Origin: Bacteroidales bacterium
GTDB taxonomy: Bacteria; Bacteroidota; Bacteroidia; Bacteroidales; Lentimicrobiaceae
Direction: 5' to 3'
DNA: 64,000 nt
NCBI GenBank assembly: GCA_016705005.1
Contig: JADIZB010000008.1
Location: 1-64,000 of the forward strand
The notes under the pieces are model-generated. The model made no database searches. It was not told the origin of the DNA and saw only the letters and a program-made list of their open reading frames with translations. A program made the translations under genes and the position numbers. Positions 20,301-35,300 of the stretch are shown here, one piece after another. The stretch's first letter is position 1, and every line of letters starts with the position of its first letter.

Positions 20301-23300
20301 GCTGCCCGATGAACTCCACTGCAGCATGGCATAGTTTGATGCGGTGGCATCGTTCACGGTATAGGTTGATCCTTCGCAGATGATGGCATCAAGTCCGGCG
20401 TCAACAATCGGAGTCTCACTGATGGTGAGGGTTTTGTTGTCGGCGATAGGATCGGTGCATGGTGCGAGCGGATTCACGGTAAGAGTAAGGATGGCATAAC
20501 CATTGGCCAGGTCGCCTGCACTCGGCAGGTAGGTTGGCAGAATGTTACCTGCATTGATGATGAGACCGGTTCCGAACGAAACAGTCCACTGCAGGTTCGA
20601 ATAGTTGGTGGCACTGGCTCCTGTAACAGGGGCGGGGCCGAAACAGATGTTGGTGTCGGGGCCTGCATCCACGGTTGCACCCGGGGTAATGCTGAGTACC
20701 ATAAAGTCTGACGCATCGGAGCATGGGGCATTGCCGTAAGCGGTGAGGGTCAGGGTAACGGTACCGGCAGCAAGGTCGGCTGCTGATGGCAGGTAGGTGG
20801 CGTTTACTTCGGCCGGGTTGGTAAAGGAACCGGTTCCGGATGAAGTCCAGAGTACATTTGAATAGAACGAGGCGGTAGCACCGGCGAGGTTGAATACATC
20901 GCCATAGCAGGCTGAACTGTTGGGTCCGGCGTTGGCTGTGGGTGTTCTTTCAATGGTCAGTATCATCGCATCGGCTGCTGCAATGGCACATGGGGCCACA
21001 GGATCAGCGGTCAGGGTGAGAATGGCCATGCCGTTGTTGATGTCGGCGGCACTCGGGATGTAGGTCGGGCTCAGGGTACCGTTGTTGACAAACAATCCGC
21101 TTCCGGAAGTTGTCCAGTTAAGGATTGAATAATTCCCTGCGGTGGCACCACTAATGACATATTGTGAACCTTCACAGATGGTAGCATCGGGACCGGCATT
21201 GGCCAGGGCTTCGGCTATAAAGTAAAGGACAACTTCGTCGCTCGAATTGGAGCATGGGGCGTTGGCATAACCGGTAAGGGTCAGCGTGACGGTTCCTGCA
21301 GCGATGTCGGCCGGCGAAGGATTATAGATTGTTACAAGGGTTGATGTATTCGAGAAGACACCGGTACCGCTGGTTGCCCAGAGGATGGCTGCACAGTTGG
21401 CGGCAGTGGCATCACTTACGGTATAAGCTCCCGGAGGACAGATGGCTGCATCGGCTCCGGCGAATACTACCGGTGTGCGGGTGATGTTCAGCTGCATTGC
21501 ATCGGTAACAGTACTGATACACGGAGCAATCGGGGTGGCAATCAGGCTCAGCACAACACCACCGTTGGTAATGTCGGCCATGCTTGGAATATAGGTCGGG
21601 GTCAGGGTATTGCCATTCATGATGATACCTGTTCCGGTACTGATCCAGCTGATTGACTGGTAATTGGCTGCAGAAGCACCTGAGATGGTGTACTGCATTC
21701 CTTCACAGATGGTAGCATCGGTACCTGCATATACAGTTGCCTCTTCGGTCAGGCTGATGACGATGTTGTCGCTGACATTGCTGCATGGAGCATCGGCATA
21801 ACCTGTGAGTGTAAGTGTTACGTTGCCGTTTGTAATATCGGCGGCCGACGGGGTGTACATGGTTACAAGTGCATTGGGTGCCGAGAAGATACCTGTTCCG
21901 TTGCTGGTCCACTGAAGCATGGTGTAGAACGATGCCGTTGCCGTAGAAGTGGTGTACGGAGCTGCAGGGCAGAGGGTGATGTCGTCACCTGCAAAGATCT
22001 GCGGTGTGCGGCTGATGGTTACCAGCATGGCGTCGGAAGCTGCATTGGCACATGGGGCAACAGGTGTTGCGGTCAGGCTCAGGATAACGCTTCCGTTGTT
22101 GATGTCGGCCATACTCGGAATATAGGACGGGGTCAGCGAATTGCCGTTGACAATCGTACCTGTTCCGGTAGTAGCCCAGTTCAGCGACTGGTAATTGGTT
22201 GCCGAAGCACCGGTGATGTTTACATTGCTGCCTTCGCAGATCAGGATATCCGGACCTGCTGAAGCTGTGGGTTCATTGGTCAGCAGCAGCACGATGTCGT
22301 CGCTGACACTTGAGCATGGACTGTTGGCATAACCGGTCAGGGTCAGGGTTACGGTACCATTGGCAATGTCGGCTGCACTTGGGGTATAGGTGGTAACGGT
22401 GGTTGTGGTATTCGAGAATGTACCGGTACCATTGGTTGCCCAGAGCAAGGTGCTGTAGAAGCCGGCAGTGGCAGAGCTTGTTGTGTAAGGAACAGAAGGG
22501 CACAGACTGACGTCGTTTCCGGCAAAAATCTGCGGACTGCGTGTGATGTTCAGCTGCATGGCGTCAATGGCAGGAGCTGCGCATGGAGCCATCGGGTTGG
22601 CTGTCAGTGTAAGGGTTACCCATCCGTTGTTGATATCGGTCAGGCTGGGCAGGTAGGTCGGACTCAGGGTATTTCCGTTCACGACGGTACCTGTTCCTGA
22701 TGTTGTCCAGAAGATGGACTGATACCCTGCGGCAGTTCCGTTGATCACAGCATTGCTGCCTTCGCAGATGGTCTGGTCAGGGCCGGCGTCGGCCGTAGGA
22801 TCCTGTACAAGAATCAGTACGATGTCGTCACTGACGGTAGTACATGGTGCATTGGCGTAAGCAGTCAGGTTCAGGGTAACCGAACCGTTGCTGATGTCGG
22901 CTGCCGATGGTGAATAAACGGTTACGAGTACGGTAGGATCAGTAAAGGTTCCTGTTCCGTTGGTTGTCCACAGAAGATGGGTGTAGTTGCCTGCACTGGC
23001 TGTCAGGGTTGTGTACTGATCAGGCGGGCAAACACTGGTATTGTTTCCGGCAAATACCTGCGGTGCCTGGTGAATGGTCACCATAATGGCATCGGTGGCA
23101 GGAATGGCACAAGGTGCAACAGGAACAGCGGTCAGGGTAAGTGAAACGATGCCACTGCTGATATCCAGCGCACTCGGGATGTAGGTCGGGGTGAGGCTGT
23201 TGCCGTTCAGGAACATTCCTGATCCTGAAGTTGTCCAGACTACTGACTGGAAGTCGCTGGCTGTTGCTGTAGTAACATCTACATTGCTGCCTTCGCAGAT

Positions 23301-26300
23301 GGTGAAATCAACACCGGCATAGGCTGTCGGGGCAACAGTGAAGCTGAGGAGTATCGAACTTTCTGCGGCCATGGTACATGGACCGATTCCGGTTGCTGAA
23401 AGGGTAAGGATTACACTGCCCATGGAGATGTCGCCCGGTGAAGGAACATAAGTCGGATCAAGGTTTCCGTTGTTGACGAAGAATCCTGAGCCTGAACTTG
23501 TCCAGGTGAGCAGTGAATAATCGGTAGCGGAAGCACCGCTTACGGTAAAGTTTTCTCCTTCGCAGATGGTGGCATTTGAGCCTGCATCTGCAGTAGGCTG
23601 TGTGATGACATCTACGGTAATGGTATTGGACGCGGTTGAAGAGCATCCGTTAATATCGGTAACCACTACAAAGTAGTTTCCTGCGGTGCTTACCACGATG
23701 TTACGGGTTGACTGACCGTTTGACCATACATAGGATGCATAGCCTGCCGGTGCAGAAAGGGTTACTGATTCACCTTCACAGATTGTGGTAGGGCCGAGTG
23801 CCACGATGACCGGTGGTACAGCAGGTGAATATACGGTAACGACAATGGTATTCGAAGGATCGCTGATACAACCGCTGGCATCGGTAACCTGAACAAAATA
23901 GCTTCCCGAAGTGGTGACACTGATCGACTGGGTGATTTCACCGTTCGACCAGAGGTATCCGGCGTATCCTGAAGGTGCTGTAAGGGTAACGCTTCCGCCG
24001 CTGCAGAAAATGGTAGAACCATTGGCTGTAATGGTTGGCGTAGGCGGCTGCATAACCGTAACACTGACCGGGGCTGAAGGCTGGCTTGAGCATCCGATGG
24101 CGTCGGTAACAACCACCGTATAGGATCCTGAAGTCGTTACATTGATACTTTGTGTGGTGGCGCCGTTTGACCAGAGGTAAGAGGCGAATCCTGCCGTGGC
24201 AGTGAGAATAACGTTGCCCCCGTTGCAGAATGTGGTTGGACCCATAGCGGTAATCACCGGTGTTGCAGGGTACGGGTTTACATTTACAGTGACAGAAGCA
24301 GAAGGCATACTATTACATCCGAAGAGGCTGCCGACAGTTACCGAGAACACACCGCTCGCATTGACGATAATGCTCTGGGTTGTTTCACCGTTCGACCACA
24401 GGTAGGATGCAAATCCTGCCGGGGCTGAAAGAGTAACACTGCCACCTGCACAGAAGTTAAGCGGACCACTGGCTGTGATGACTGGTGTCGTTGGAATCGG
24501 GTTAACGGTAACCGTAACATTGGCTGATGGCAAGCTGGTGCATCCGAAAAGATCGGTCACGATCACGTTATACACGCCAGCGGTGCTTACAGTGATGCTT
24601 GTACTGGTTTGTCCGTTGCTCCAGAGATAGGATGCGTATCCGGCAGGGGCGCTGAGTGTAACACTGCCTCCCTGGCAAAGATCGGTCGGTCCGCTGGCGG
24701 TAATAACCGGAACAAACAGCATATGAACATTTACGGTAATCTGGTTCGAAGCCAGGCTGGCACAGCCGGCCACATCGGTAGCAACTACCGAGTATGTTCC
24801 GAAAACGGTCACCGTGATGTCCTGGGTGGTCATCCCGTTGCTCCAGAGGTACGATGCGTAACCCGGTGTAGCTGAAAGTACCACACTTCCGCCTTCGCAG
24901 AATTCGGTGGGGCCATTGGCTGTGATTACAGGAGCTACCGGCATGGTGTTAACCGTTACGGCAAGGGTTGAAGTGTTGCCGCTTCCGCAGCCGTTCTGTG
25001 GGGTAACGGTGATGTTACCTGAGATGGCTGTCGTTGAGAAGTCAACGGTAATGGTATTGGTTCCCGTGCCGGATACGATGGTTGCTCCTGTCGGAACTGT
25101 CCACTGGTAGGCGGTTGCGCCGGTCACCGGATTGATCGTATAAATTACGCTGCTGGTATTCTGGCAGAGCACTGCCGGACCCATGATGATACCGGGGTTA
25201 CCTGGCAGCGGGCTAACCGTAACAGCATAGGCTGCTGAAACAGGTCCGTTGCCGCAGGCACTGGTGGCATTGACAAAGAAGCTGCCCGAGACGGCCGACA
25301 TGGAGAAGTCAACCACGATGTTCGGCGTGTTGGCTCCGGCAACAATGGTTGCACCTGAAGGCAGAATCCAGCTGTAGCCTGTGGCATACTGAACCGGGGT
25401 AACAGAATAGCTGACACCGGTTTGGCCGGCACATACATTCTGCGGACCACTGATGGTTCCTGTGGCAACCGGCAGTGTGCTGATGGCAAGGGTCATCACA
25501 TCGCTGTTTGAACCAAAGCACGGAGCGGCACCCTGAACGGTCATGATCAGGTTGACAGAACCGGCAACACGGTCAGCATTCGATGGCATATAGGTTGGTG
25601 AAAGCGAATTGGCGTTAACCAGCGTTCCGCTTCCTGTTGAAATCCAGTTGATGGTCAGGTAACCTGAGGCAGAAGCCCCGGTAACCGTGTAGTTGACACC
25701 GAAACAGACATCGTCATCGGGTCCTGCATTGGCAACCGGACCGTCGGTGAAGGTGAGCATCATCTCATCCGACACATTACCGGTACACGGGGCTGCAGAA
25801 ATCACCGAAAGTGTGAGGATCACGTTTCCGTTGATGTAGTCCTGGGCACTCGGGATATAGGTTGGGGTAAGGGTATTGCCGCTGGTAATGGTGCCTGTGC
25901 CGGTGGTTGACCAGTTGATGGCAACATAGCTGGTGGCGGTGGCTCCGGTCAGTGTGAAGTTGCTGCCGTCGCATACCTGGGCATCGGGCCCTGCATTGGC
26001 GGTTGCACCTGCATTGATGGTGAGCAGCATGTCGTCCTGTACGTTGAGGAAACATGGCGCAATGCCCTGTACATGCATGGTCAGGGTAACGAATCCCAGT
26101 GCCTGATCGCCTGCACTCGGGGTGTAGGTCGGATAAAGGGTTGTCTGATTGACAAAGGTTCCTGTTCCTGAACTTGTCCAGTTAATGGTGTTGTAATTGG
26201 TTGCTGATGAAGTAGATACGGTGAATGAACTGTTGCCGCAGGTGGCTTCGTCAATACCGGCATTGGCCAGTACCGATGATCCGATGGTCAGGGTCATCTG

Positions 26301-29300
26301 GTCGGCCAGCTGGACATTGCACGGGTTTACTCCGGTAACCGTCATGGTCAGCACCACCGAACCGGCGGTGTTGTCACCGGCACTCGGGGTATAAACCGGG
26401 TTCACCAGATTGCTGTTTGAGAAGAAACCTGTACCGCTGGTAGTCCAGTTGACGGCAGAATAATTCGTGGCCGAGGCATTGATCAGCTGATAGGAGCTTC
26501 CGCAACTGACAGCATTCGGTCCGGCATTGGCAACCGGCAGTCCCTGAATGGTGAGGACCATAAAATCTGAAGCTATGGTGTTGCATGGTGGTGCACCCTG
26601 AAGTGTGAGGGTGAGGTTAACCGAACCTGCAGCAATATCGCCTGCACTCGGATAATAAATCGGATTGGGCACGGTGGTGCTGCTGAATGTTCCTGATCCT
26701 GAAGTCGTCCAGTCAAGGGTGGCATATCCGCTGGCGGTTGCGCTGCTGAGTGTCAGGTTCTGCCCCTGGCAGATGCTGAGGTCGGCTCCGGCATTGACGG
26801 CCGGGCCGGGCTGCAGGTTAAGGATCATATCGTCGGTTGCTTCGCCGGTGCATGGAGCCAGGGCTGTGGCATGCAGGGTAAGGGTAACCTGTCCGTTGAT
26901 GACATCACCCTGCGACGGGGTGTAAACCGGGTTAAGGCCATTGATGCCTGTCATAGTGCCGGTTCCGTTGTGTGTCCAGTAAACAGTACTGTTGTTTGAA
27001 GCGGTGGCACCGGTTACCTGGAAGGCTACCGTTCCGCAACTGCTGGCGTTGGGGCCTGCATTGGCAATCGGCGACAGGTTGAATGTCAGTGTCATCTGGT
27101 CGGCAGCAGTGGTATTGCATGGAGCCAGGCTGGTGGCTGTAAGAGTCAGAACAACCGATCCTGAAGCCAGGTCTGCTGCACTCGGCATATATACCGGGTT
27201 CAGCATGGTGGTGTTCGAGAAGGTTCCTGTTCCTGAAGTACTCCAGGTCAGGCCTGAATATTGTAAAGCGGTAGCATCGGCCAGTGTGTAGCTGTTGATT
27301 CCGCATACGGCTGCATCTGCACCGGCAAAAACGGTTGGTATCGGGGCAAAGGAGAGTACCATCTGATCTGAACTTCCTGAGGTGCATGGGCTGTTGCCTG
27401 TAGCAGTCAGGGTAAGGGTTACGCTTCCGGCGGTGATGTCGGCAATGCTGGCCACATAAGTCGGATTGATGGCATTCGGATTAATGAAGGTACCGGTTCC
27501 GGTAGTGCTCCAGGTAAGGGTATTGTAGAATGTTGCCGTTGCGGTGGTGATCGGATAATTTATGCTGCAACTGGTGGCATCCGGACCTGCATTGACGATC
27601 GGCAGACGGGTGATGGTCAGGATCATCTGGTCGGTGGCAGGGGCGCTGCAGGGTGCATTGGCAAAGGCAGTCAGTGTAATGGTAACGCCACCGGCTGTAA
27701 TGTCGGCTGCGCTGGGATGATAAGTCGGTGTCAGTGTCGAACCATTGGTAAAGCTTCCTGTGCCGTTGCTGCTCCAGGTAAACATCGTGCTGTTGGCAAC
27801 ACTTCCTGAAAGGGTATAATTGCTTCCTTCGCACACAGAGGCATTAATACCTGCATTGGCTGTAGCACTTCCCGATATGGTCAGTGTCATCTGGTCGGTA
27901 GCGGCGTTGTTGCATGGTGAGGATGCTGTAGCGGTCAGGGTAAGAACAACTGAGCCGTTGGCGATATCGGTAACGCTAGGTGTATATACAGGATTCAGCG
28001 TATTCTGGCTGGCAAAAGTTCCCGAGCCGGATGATGTCCAGTTAAGACTGCTGTAGTTGGTCGCGGTAGCGGTGGTTACCATGAAGGTGGAACCTTCGCA
28101 TACGCCGGCATCAATACCTGCATCGGCGGTCGGCTCATTCATCAGGGTAAGTACCATGGCATCGGTAACCAGCTGGTTACACGGTGACTGGCTCATTACT
28201 TCCAGGGTGAGGACAACAGAACCTGCGGTAAAATCAGCAGCACTGGGCTGATAAGTCGGTGTGAGTGTGGTCTGGTTGATGAAGGTACCGGTTCCGCTGG
28301 TGGCCCAGTTGAATGAACTGTAGCTGGTGGCGGTAGCGCCTGTGATCAGGAATGAAGGACTGCAGCTTACACCATCGGTGCCGGCATAGGCTGTGGCGAT
28401 GGGTGAAATGGTCAGGGTAAGGTCATCACTCACCAGGGCTGAACATGGGGCAACCGGGGTTGCGGTCAGGGTAAGGGTTACGGTTCCGGCAAGAATATCG
28501 GCGGCACTCGGTGTATAAACCGGGGCAAGGATATGTGCGTTGCTGAATGTTCCTGTTCCTGAAGTTGACCAGGTGATCAGTGAGGCAAAGGTTGCATTGG
28601 ATCCGTTTACGGTAAAGGTTGAACTGGCACAGATGGCACCGTCGTTTCCGGCATTGACCACCGGACCCTGGTTGAGGTTGATGCGCATCACATCCGAAAC
28701 GCTTCCCGTACATGGCAGAATGGCCTGGGCGGTGAGGGTAAGATCGACAAATCCGTTGGCCAGGTCAGTTGCACTGGGTACATAGGTCGGGTTCAGTGTT
28801 GTGGCATTTGATAAGGTACCGGTTCCGGCTGAAGTCCACAAAAGTGAACTGTAGTCTGATGCTGTGGCACCATTGATGGTGATTACGGCATCGCATGAAC
28901 TCAGGTCTGTTCCGGCATTGACCACCGGCAGGGTGCTGAAATTTAAAGTCATCAGGTCGCTGACCGAACCGGTGCAGTTTCCTGCAGCGGTTGCCGTCAG
29001 GTTAAGGATAACCGAACCATTGGCGATATCGGCTGCACTGGGGTTATAAGTGGCGTTGACGATGGCAGGATTGGTGAATGTACCTGTTCCTGAAGTCGTC
29101 CACATAACGGAGGCATAGTCAGATGCTGTAGCAAGGGTGAGTGTATAGCTGAGACCCTCGCATATGGTAGCATCAGCACCTGCATCAACAGCGGCCATCG
29201 GATCAATGGTAAGAACCATGGCATCGCTGACGGCTGCATTACAGGCACCTGATCCCTGAACATTCAGGGTGATGGTTACCGAACCTGCAGCTATGTCGGC

Positions 29301-32300
29301 AGCACTTGGTGTATAGGTTGGCGCCAGTGTGTTGCTGTTGAGGAAACTTCCGGTTCCGTTTGAGGTCCAGTTGAAAGTTAATCCGGTCGTGGCGGTAGCA
29401 CCGCTGATGGTATAGGTTTGTCCTTCACAGATGGTGGCATCGGTTCCGGCATTGGCCTCAGGCATCGGCAGGATGCTGAGTACCATATAATCAGTAGCCG
29501 GGGTGCTGCATGGGGCTGCTGAGAGTGCAGAAATCGTTAAGGTAACGGTTCCGGCGGTGATATCAGCGGCTGAAGGGGTGTAGGTCGGGGTAAGGGTATT
29601 CGGGTTCAGCAGGCTTCCGGTTCCGTTTGAGGTCCAGACAAGGCTGCTGAAGTTGGTTGCTGTTGCGGTGGAAACAGTATAGCTGTCCGTTTCGCAGATG
29701 GAGGCATCAACACCGGCATTGACCGTTGCAGATGGGACCAGGGTCAGAATCATGGCGTCGGTGGCCGGTGCAGCACACGGGCTGACGGCTGTTCCGGTAA
29801 GGGTCAGGGTAACCGAACCGCTTACAAAATCTGACAAACTCGGGGTATAGGTCGGGGTCAGGGTTCCGTTGCCCGAGAAGCTTCCCGAACCGGTGGTTGT
29901 CCAGTTAAGGGTGGCGGTTCCTGAGGCTGAAGCCCCGCTGACGGTAAAGGTATTTCCCTGGCAAAGGGTAGCATCGGGGCCGGCATTAACCTGAGCGGCC
30001 GGAATGATGGTGATTGTTTTTACTGAAGTGGCCTGGCCATTGCATGGCGCTGCTCCGAAGGCAGTCAGGGTAAGGTTCACTGAGCCTGTAATGAGGTCGG
30101 CGGCACTCGGGGTATAGGTCGGGGTCAGGGTGCCGGGATTGGCAAGGATACCTGTTCCGCTTGATGTCCAGTTGACTGAAACTGAATTCTGTGCAGTTGC
30201 ATCGGCAACAATCACAACCTGACCTTCACAAACCGTCAGATCCGATCCTGCATCGGCAGTTACCGGTTCGGCAAAAGTAAGCACCATATCATCGGTATGC
30301 TCGGCACACGGCGGATTGCCATAAGCATGCAGGGTAAGGGTAACAAAACCGGTCAGCAGGTCGGCGGCTCCCGGGGTATAGGTTGGTGTAAGGGTATTGT
30401 TCAGCGTGAATGAACCGGTTCCTGAAGTGGTCCAGTCCAGTGAGAGGTATTCCGTAGCAGTGGCGGATGAAACAGTGAATGTAGATCCTTCGCAGATGGT
30501 TTCATCACCGCCGGCATTGGCCAGAGGACCTTCCTTGAACATAAGAATCATAAAGTCGGTCACAGTACCGTTGCACGGGGCAGTGGCATTGGCGGTAATG
30601 GTCAGGATTACCTGTCCGCCAAGAAGATCGGCAGCACTGGGGGTATAAACCGGGTGCAGCAGAGTCGGATTCGAGAATGTTCCGCTTCCTGAGCTTGTCC
30701 AGTTGACGGCCGACTGATGTTGGGCAGTTGATAAGCTTAACGGATAGCTGCTTCCGTAACAGATGGTCGCATCAGGTCCTGCATCCACAAGAGGGCTGGC
30801 GCTGATGGTGAGTATTTTTGTGTCGGTTACATCACCGCATGGACTGATTCCATAGCTGGTGAGCATCATGGTTACTGTACCTGCAAGTGCATCGGCAGCT
30901 GAGGCAATATAGGTAGGGTTCAGGGTGTTACCATCGGTAAGTACGCCTGTTCCGTTGGTTGTCCAGTTTACTGCTGAATAATCGGTTGCAACGGCATCGA
31001 ATACGGTGTATGAATCACCTTCACAAATGGTGGCATCGGCACCTGCATCGGCTGTTGGTTCTTCCTGGAGATACAATACAAACGAATCGGATGGGTTTAC
31101 TGTGCATGGGAACGCACTTCTTGCATTCAGTGTAAGTGTTACGCTTCCGGCGGCAAGATCGGCAGCACTCGGAAAATAGGTCGGATGCAGGGCGGTTGCA
31201 TTGGAGAATACGCCGCTGGCTGTAGATGTCCACATCAGACTTACATAATTTGATGCAGAGGAACCGGTAATATTGTATCCGGCGAGTCCGCAGGAAGTTG
31301 CATCCGGTCCGGCATCAACCACCGGCATCGGGGTTACGGTAACCACCTTTGTGTCGGTTACAACGTCGGTACAGGGGGCAATGCTGTTGGCTGTAAGTGT
31401 AAGTACAACAGTTCCAAGTGCTACATCACCCGGGCTCGGGAAATAGGTCGGATTAATGGTGCTTCCATTGCTGAAGGTTCCGGTTCCGGAGGTCGTCCAG
31501 TTGATGGAAGAATAGTCATCGGCAGTTGCGTCAAGGATGGTGAGACCGGTGCCTTCACAAACGGAGGCATTGAAACCGGCATCAACAGTTGCCGTTGGAT
31601 TCACAGTTAAGATAAATGAATCGCTGTTCTGCAGGGCACAGGGCAGCATGGCCTGAGCAGTAAGGGTAAGGGTTACGGTTCCAAAAGCGATATCGGCAGA
31701 GCCCGGCGTGTATGTTGGGTTCAGCGTGGTTGCATCCACAAAGGTTCCGTTTCCGCTTGTTGTCCAGATTAATGTGGAGTAATCGGTGGCAGTAGCGCCG
31801 GTTACATAATAAGTTTCGTTTTCACAGATGGCGGCATCAGGGCCAGCATTTGCAACGGGTGCAGGCTGGATGGTGAGTACCAGGAAGTCGCTGACCGGAG
31901 CCACGCAGGGAGCCTGGCTGGTTGCAGTCAGGGTAAGAATGACGGAACCATTGGCAATATCGGCTGCACTCGGGGTGTAATCGGTAACCAGCAATGCGTC
32001 GTTGGCAAAAGTACCGGTACCGTTTGATGTCCAGAGTAAAGAGGTCTGATTGATTACGGAAGCTCCCGAGGTGGTGTAATTGCCGCCACCGCAGATGGTG
32101 GAATTCGGGCCTGCTTCAACCACAGCCTGAGGGGTAATGGTCAGTATCATGTTATCGCTTACCGTTTGTGTACATGGAGCGATGCTGTTGGCTGTCATGG
32201 TAAGCGTAATCCATCCCAGTGCAATGTCGGCAGGGCTTGGGGTATAGGTTGGGGTCAGGGTGTTGGCATTGATGAATGAACCACTTCCCGAACTTGTCCA

Positions 32301-35300
32301 GGCCAGTGTGGCATAATTCACCGCAGTGGCTGTATTGGGTGTAAAGGTTGAACCCTGGCAAATGGTGACATCGGCCCCGGCCGTGATGGCTGTAATCGGG
32401 CGGATGGTAATCACCATCTGGTCAACAGCATCCACTGAACATGGTGTATTCGGTGTTGCGGTAAGGGTAAGTACAACCGATCCGGCAAGGATATCGGCAG
32501 CACTCGGCATATAGGTCGGGGTTATTGTATTGGCATTCAGCAGTGTTCCCGATGTTCCGCTTGATACCCATTGCAGGGTGTTGTAACTGGAAGCGGAGGC
32601 ATTGGTCAGGGTAAATGAACCCACACAGATGACTTCGTCGATACCTGCATTGACAACCGGACCGGGTTCAATGGTGAGAACCATATCGTCGGTAACCTGT
32701 CCTGTGCATGGCAGCAGGCTGATGGCTGTGAGAGTAAGGGTGACATTGCCGTTGACAATATCAGCCGGACTCGGGGTGTAAATCGGGTTGAGGGTGGCAC
32801 TGTTTGAGAACCATCCTGATCCTGATGATGTCCACAACAGGCTGCTGTAATCGAGCGCTGTTGCTCCGGCAAGCAGGTAAGTATTACCATCGCAGGTGGC
32901 AGCGTCGGGGCCGGCGCTGATCTGTGGCATGGGATGAATGGTAAGCAGCATGGCGTCGCTGACAGAACCACTGCAGGGCAGGAGGCTGGTAGCGTTGAGG
33001 TATAGTAAAACCGAACCGGCAACTATATCAGCAGGGCCAGGAGTGTATGTCGGATTGATTGAATTGTGGTTCGAGAAACTGCCATCACCCATGGTTGTCC
33101 ATGTAATGGCTGAGTAATTGGTTGCACTGGCATCAAAAATATAATATTGTCCTGTTTCACAGATGTCACCGTCAGAACCGGCATCAACAACCGGTGGCTG
33201 ACTGATCTGCAGAATCATGGCATCGGTTGCAGTAGTAATACAAGGAGCCACGCCCTGACCGGTAATGTTCAGTATAACTGTGCCATTGGCGATATCCTGT
33301 GCACTTGGTGTATAAACCGGGTTCACCAGGGTTGGGTCTGAAAACGTTCCGCTTCCGGAAGTCGTCCAGAAAATGGAAGAGGTATGCTGTTCGGTGGCAC
33401 TGATCAGCGGAACATTTGAACCGACACAGATCTGAATATCCGGTCCTGCATTTACGACTGGTTCAGCCACGACTGTCAGTAACATCTGGTCAGTAGCATT
33501 TCCTGTACATGGGTTGTTACCGTAAGCAGTCAGGGTCAGTATGGCAAATCCGAGAGACTCGTCAATCGTGCCGGGAACGTAAGTGGGGTAAAGTGTATTG
33601 GCTGCCAGGATCACACCATCGCCTGATGTTGACCATGCGAGTGAAGAGTAGTTGCTGGCATTCGAACCCGAAATGGTATGTGTCTGGTTTGAACAGATGG
33701 TGGCATCGTTACCTGCGAAAGCGGTAGGCATGCTGGTAATGGTTATTTCCATCGCATCAATATCGGTAGCGATACAGGGTGCGGTTGCATTCACTGTCAT
33801 CGTCAGCTGAACCGAACCAATCATAATATCGGCCGGCGAAGGGATATAGGTCGGGGTAAGTGAGGTCGGATTCATTAATGTTCCGCTGCCACTGCTGGCC
33901 CAGAGCACGCCTGAAGCATTGGTGGCTGAGGCATTGTTTACGGTATAGCTGTTTCCTTCACATATGGCTGCATCTGTGCCGGCATTGGCTACAGGATTCT
34001 GCCTGATGGCCAGTGTCATATTGCTGGTTTGCGGGAGGCAGGGTGCATTATTGAGTGTAAGTGTCAGGGTAACTGCCCCATTGGCGATGTCGGCAAGGCT
34101 CGGTGTATAGATCGGATTGAGGGTATTCATATTGTTGAAATTACCCGATCCGCTGGTACTCCAGGCGAGTGCAGTATAGTTGGTTGCTGTGGCATTGATC
34201 AGTTCGTAGGTGTCGCCTTCGCAGATGTTGGCGTTGGGGCCGGCATAGGCAATAGGCAGCGGCTGAATGCTGAAAATAACATTATCGGAAACCACATCGG
34301 TGCATGGAGGCAATGAAGTAGCGGTAAGTGTCAGTGTAACCAGTCCGTTGATCAGATCGCCCGGGCCCGGAGTATAGATAGGATTCAGCACGGTAGGATT
34401 GATGAAAACACCATCGCCACCGGTAGTCCACATAAGGGTATTGTAATTGGTTGCAACAGCTCCGGCAATATTGTTAGGGCCTTCGCAGATGGTAATGTCG
34501 TTCCCGGCGAATACCTGCGGAACCTGGTTGATGGTTACAAGTATGGCGCTGGTTACCGGAGCCACACAGGGGGCATTGCCCATAGCCTGAAGGGTCAGTG
34601 TTACCTGTCCGTTGGCTTCATCAGCCACGCTGGGGGTATAGGTCGGGTTGATCTGGTTGGCATTAACGAAAGAACCGGTTCCTGAACTTGACCAGTTCAG
34701 ACTTGAATAATACTGGGCTGAAGCGCCGGGAATCATAAAACTGGTTCCACCGCAGACAGAGAAGTTGGCACCTGCATTGGCAATGGGAGCAGGGGTAACA
34801 ACAATCTGCATCATATCGGTTACTATGTTATTGCATGGCACAATGCCATTGGCTGTAAGAGTCAGTGATACTGTTCCGGCAAGTGCATCATTGTTCGAAG
34901 GCAGATAGGTTGGGGTAAGGGTTCCTGCATTGGTCAGTGTACCTGTTCCGCTGGTTGTCCAGTTGATGGTTGAATAATTGGTTGCGGCAGCTGTACTTAC
35001 AGTAAAAGCATTGGTTTCACAGGTAGCGCCGTCAAGGCCTGCATTGGCTGTCGGGGTACCGTTGATCAGAAGGATCATATCGTCGGTAACGGGTACCGTG
35101 CAGGGTGAATTTCCGGTGAGGGTCAGGGTCAGGGTTACTGTTCCGCTTACAAGGTCGCCGGCACTCGGAATATAGGTTGCATTCAGGATGGCTGCATTTA
35201 CAAAAGAACCTGAACCGCTGGTGGTCCAGTTTAGTGATGAATAATTTGTAGCACTGGCTCCTGCAATGGTATAGGAAACGATGCCGCAGATGCTGCCATC

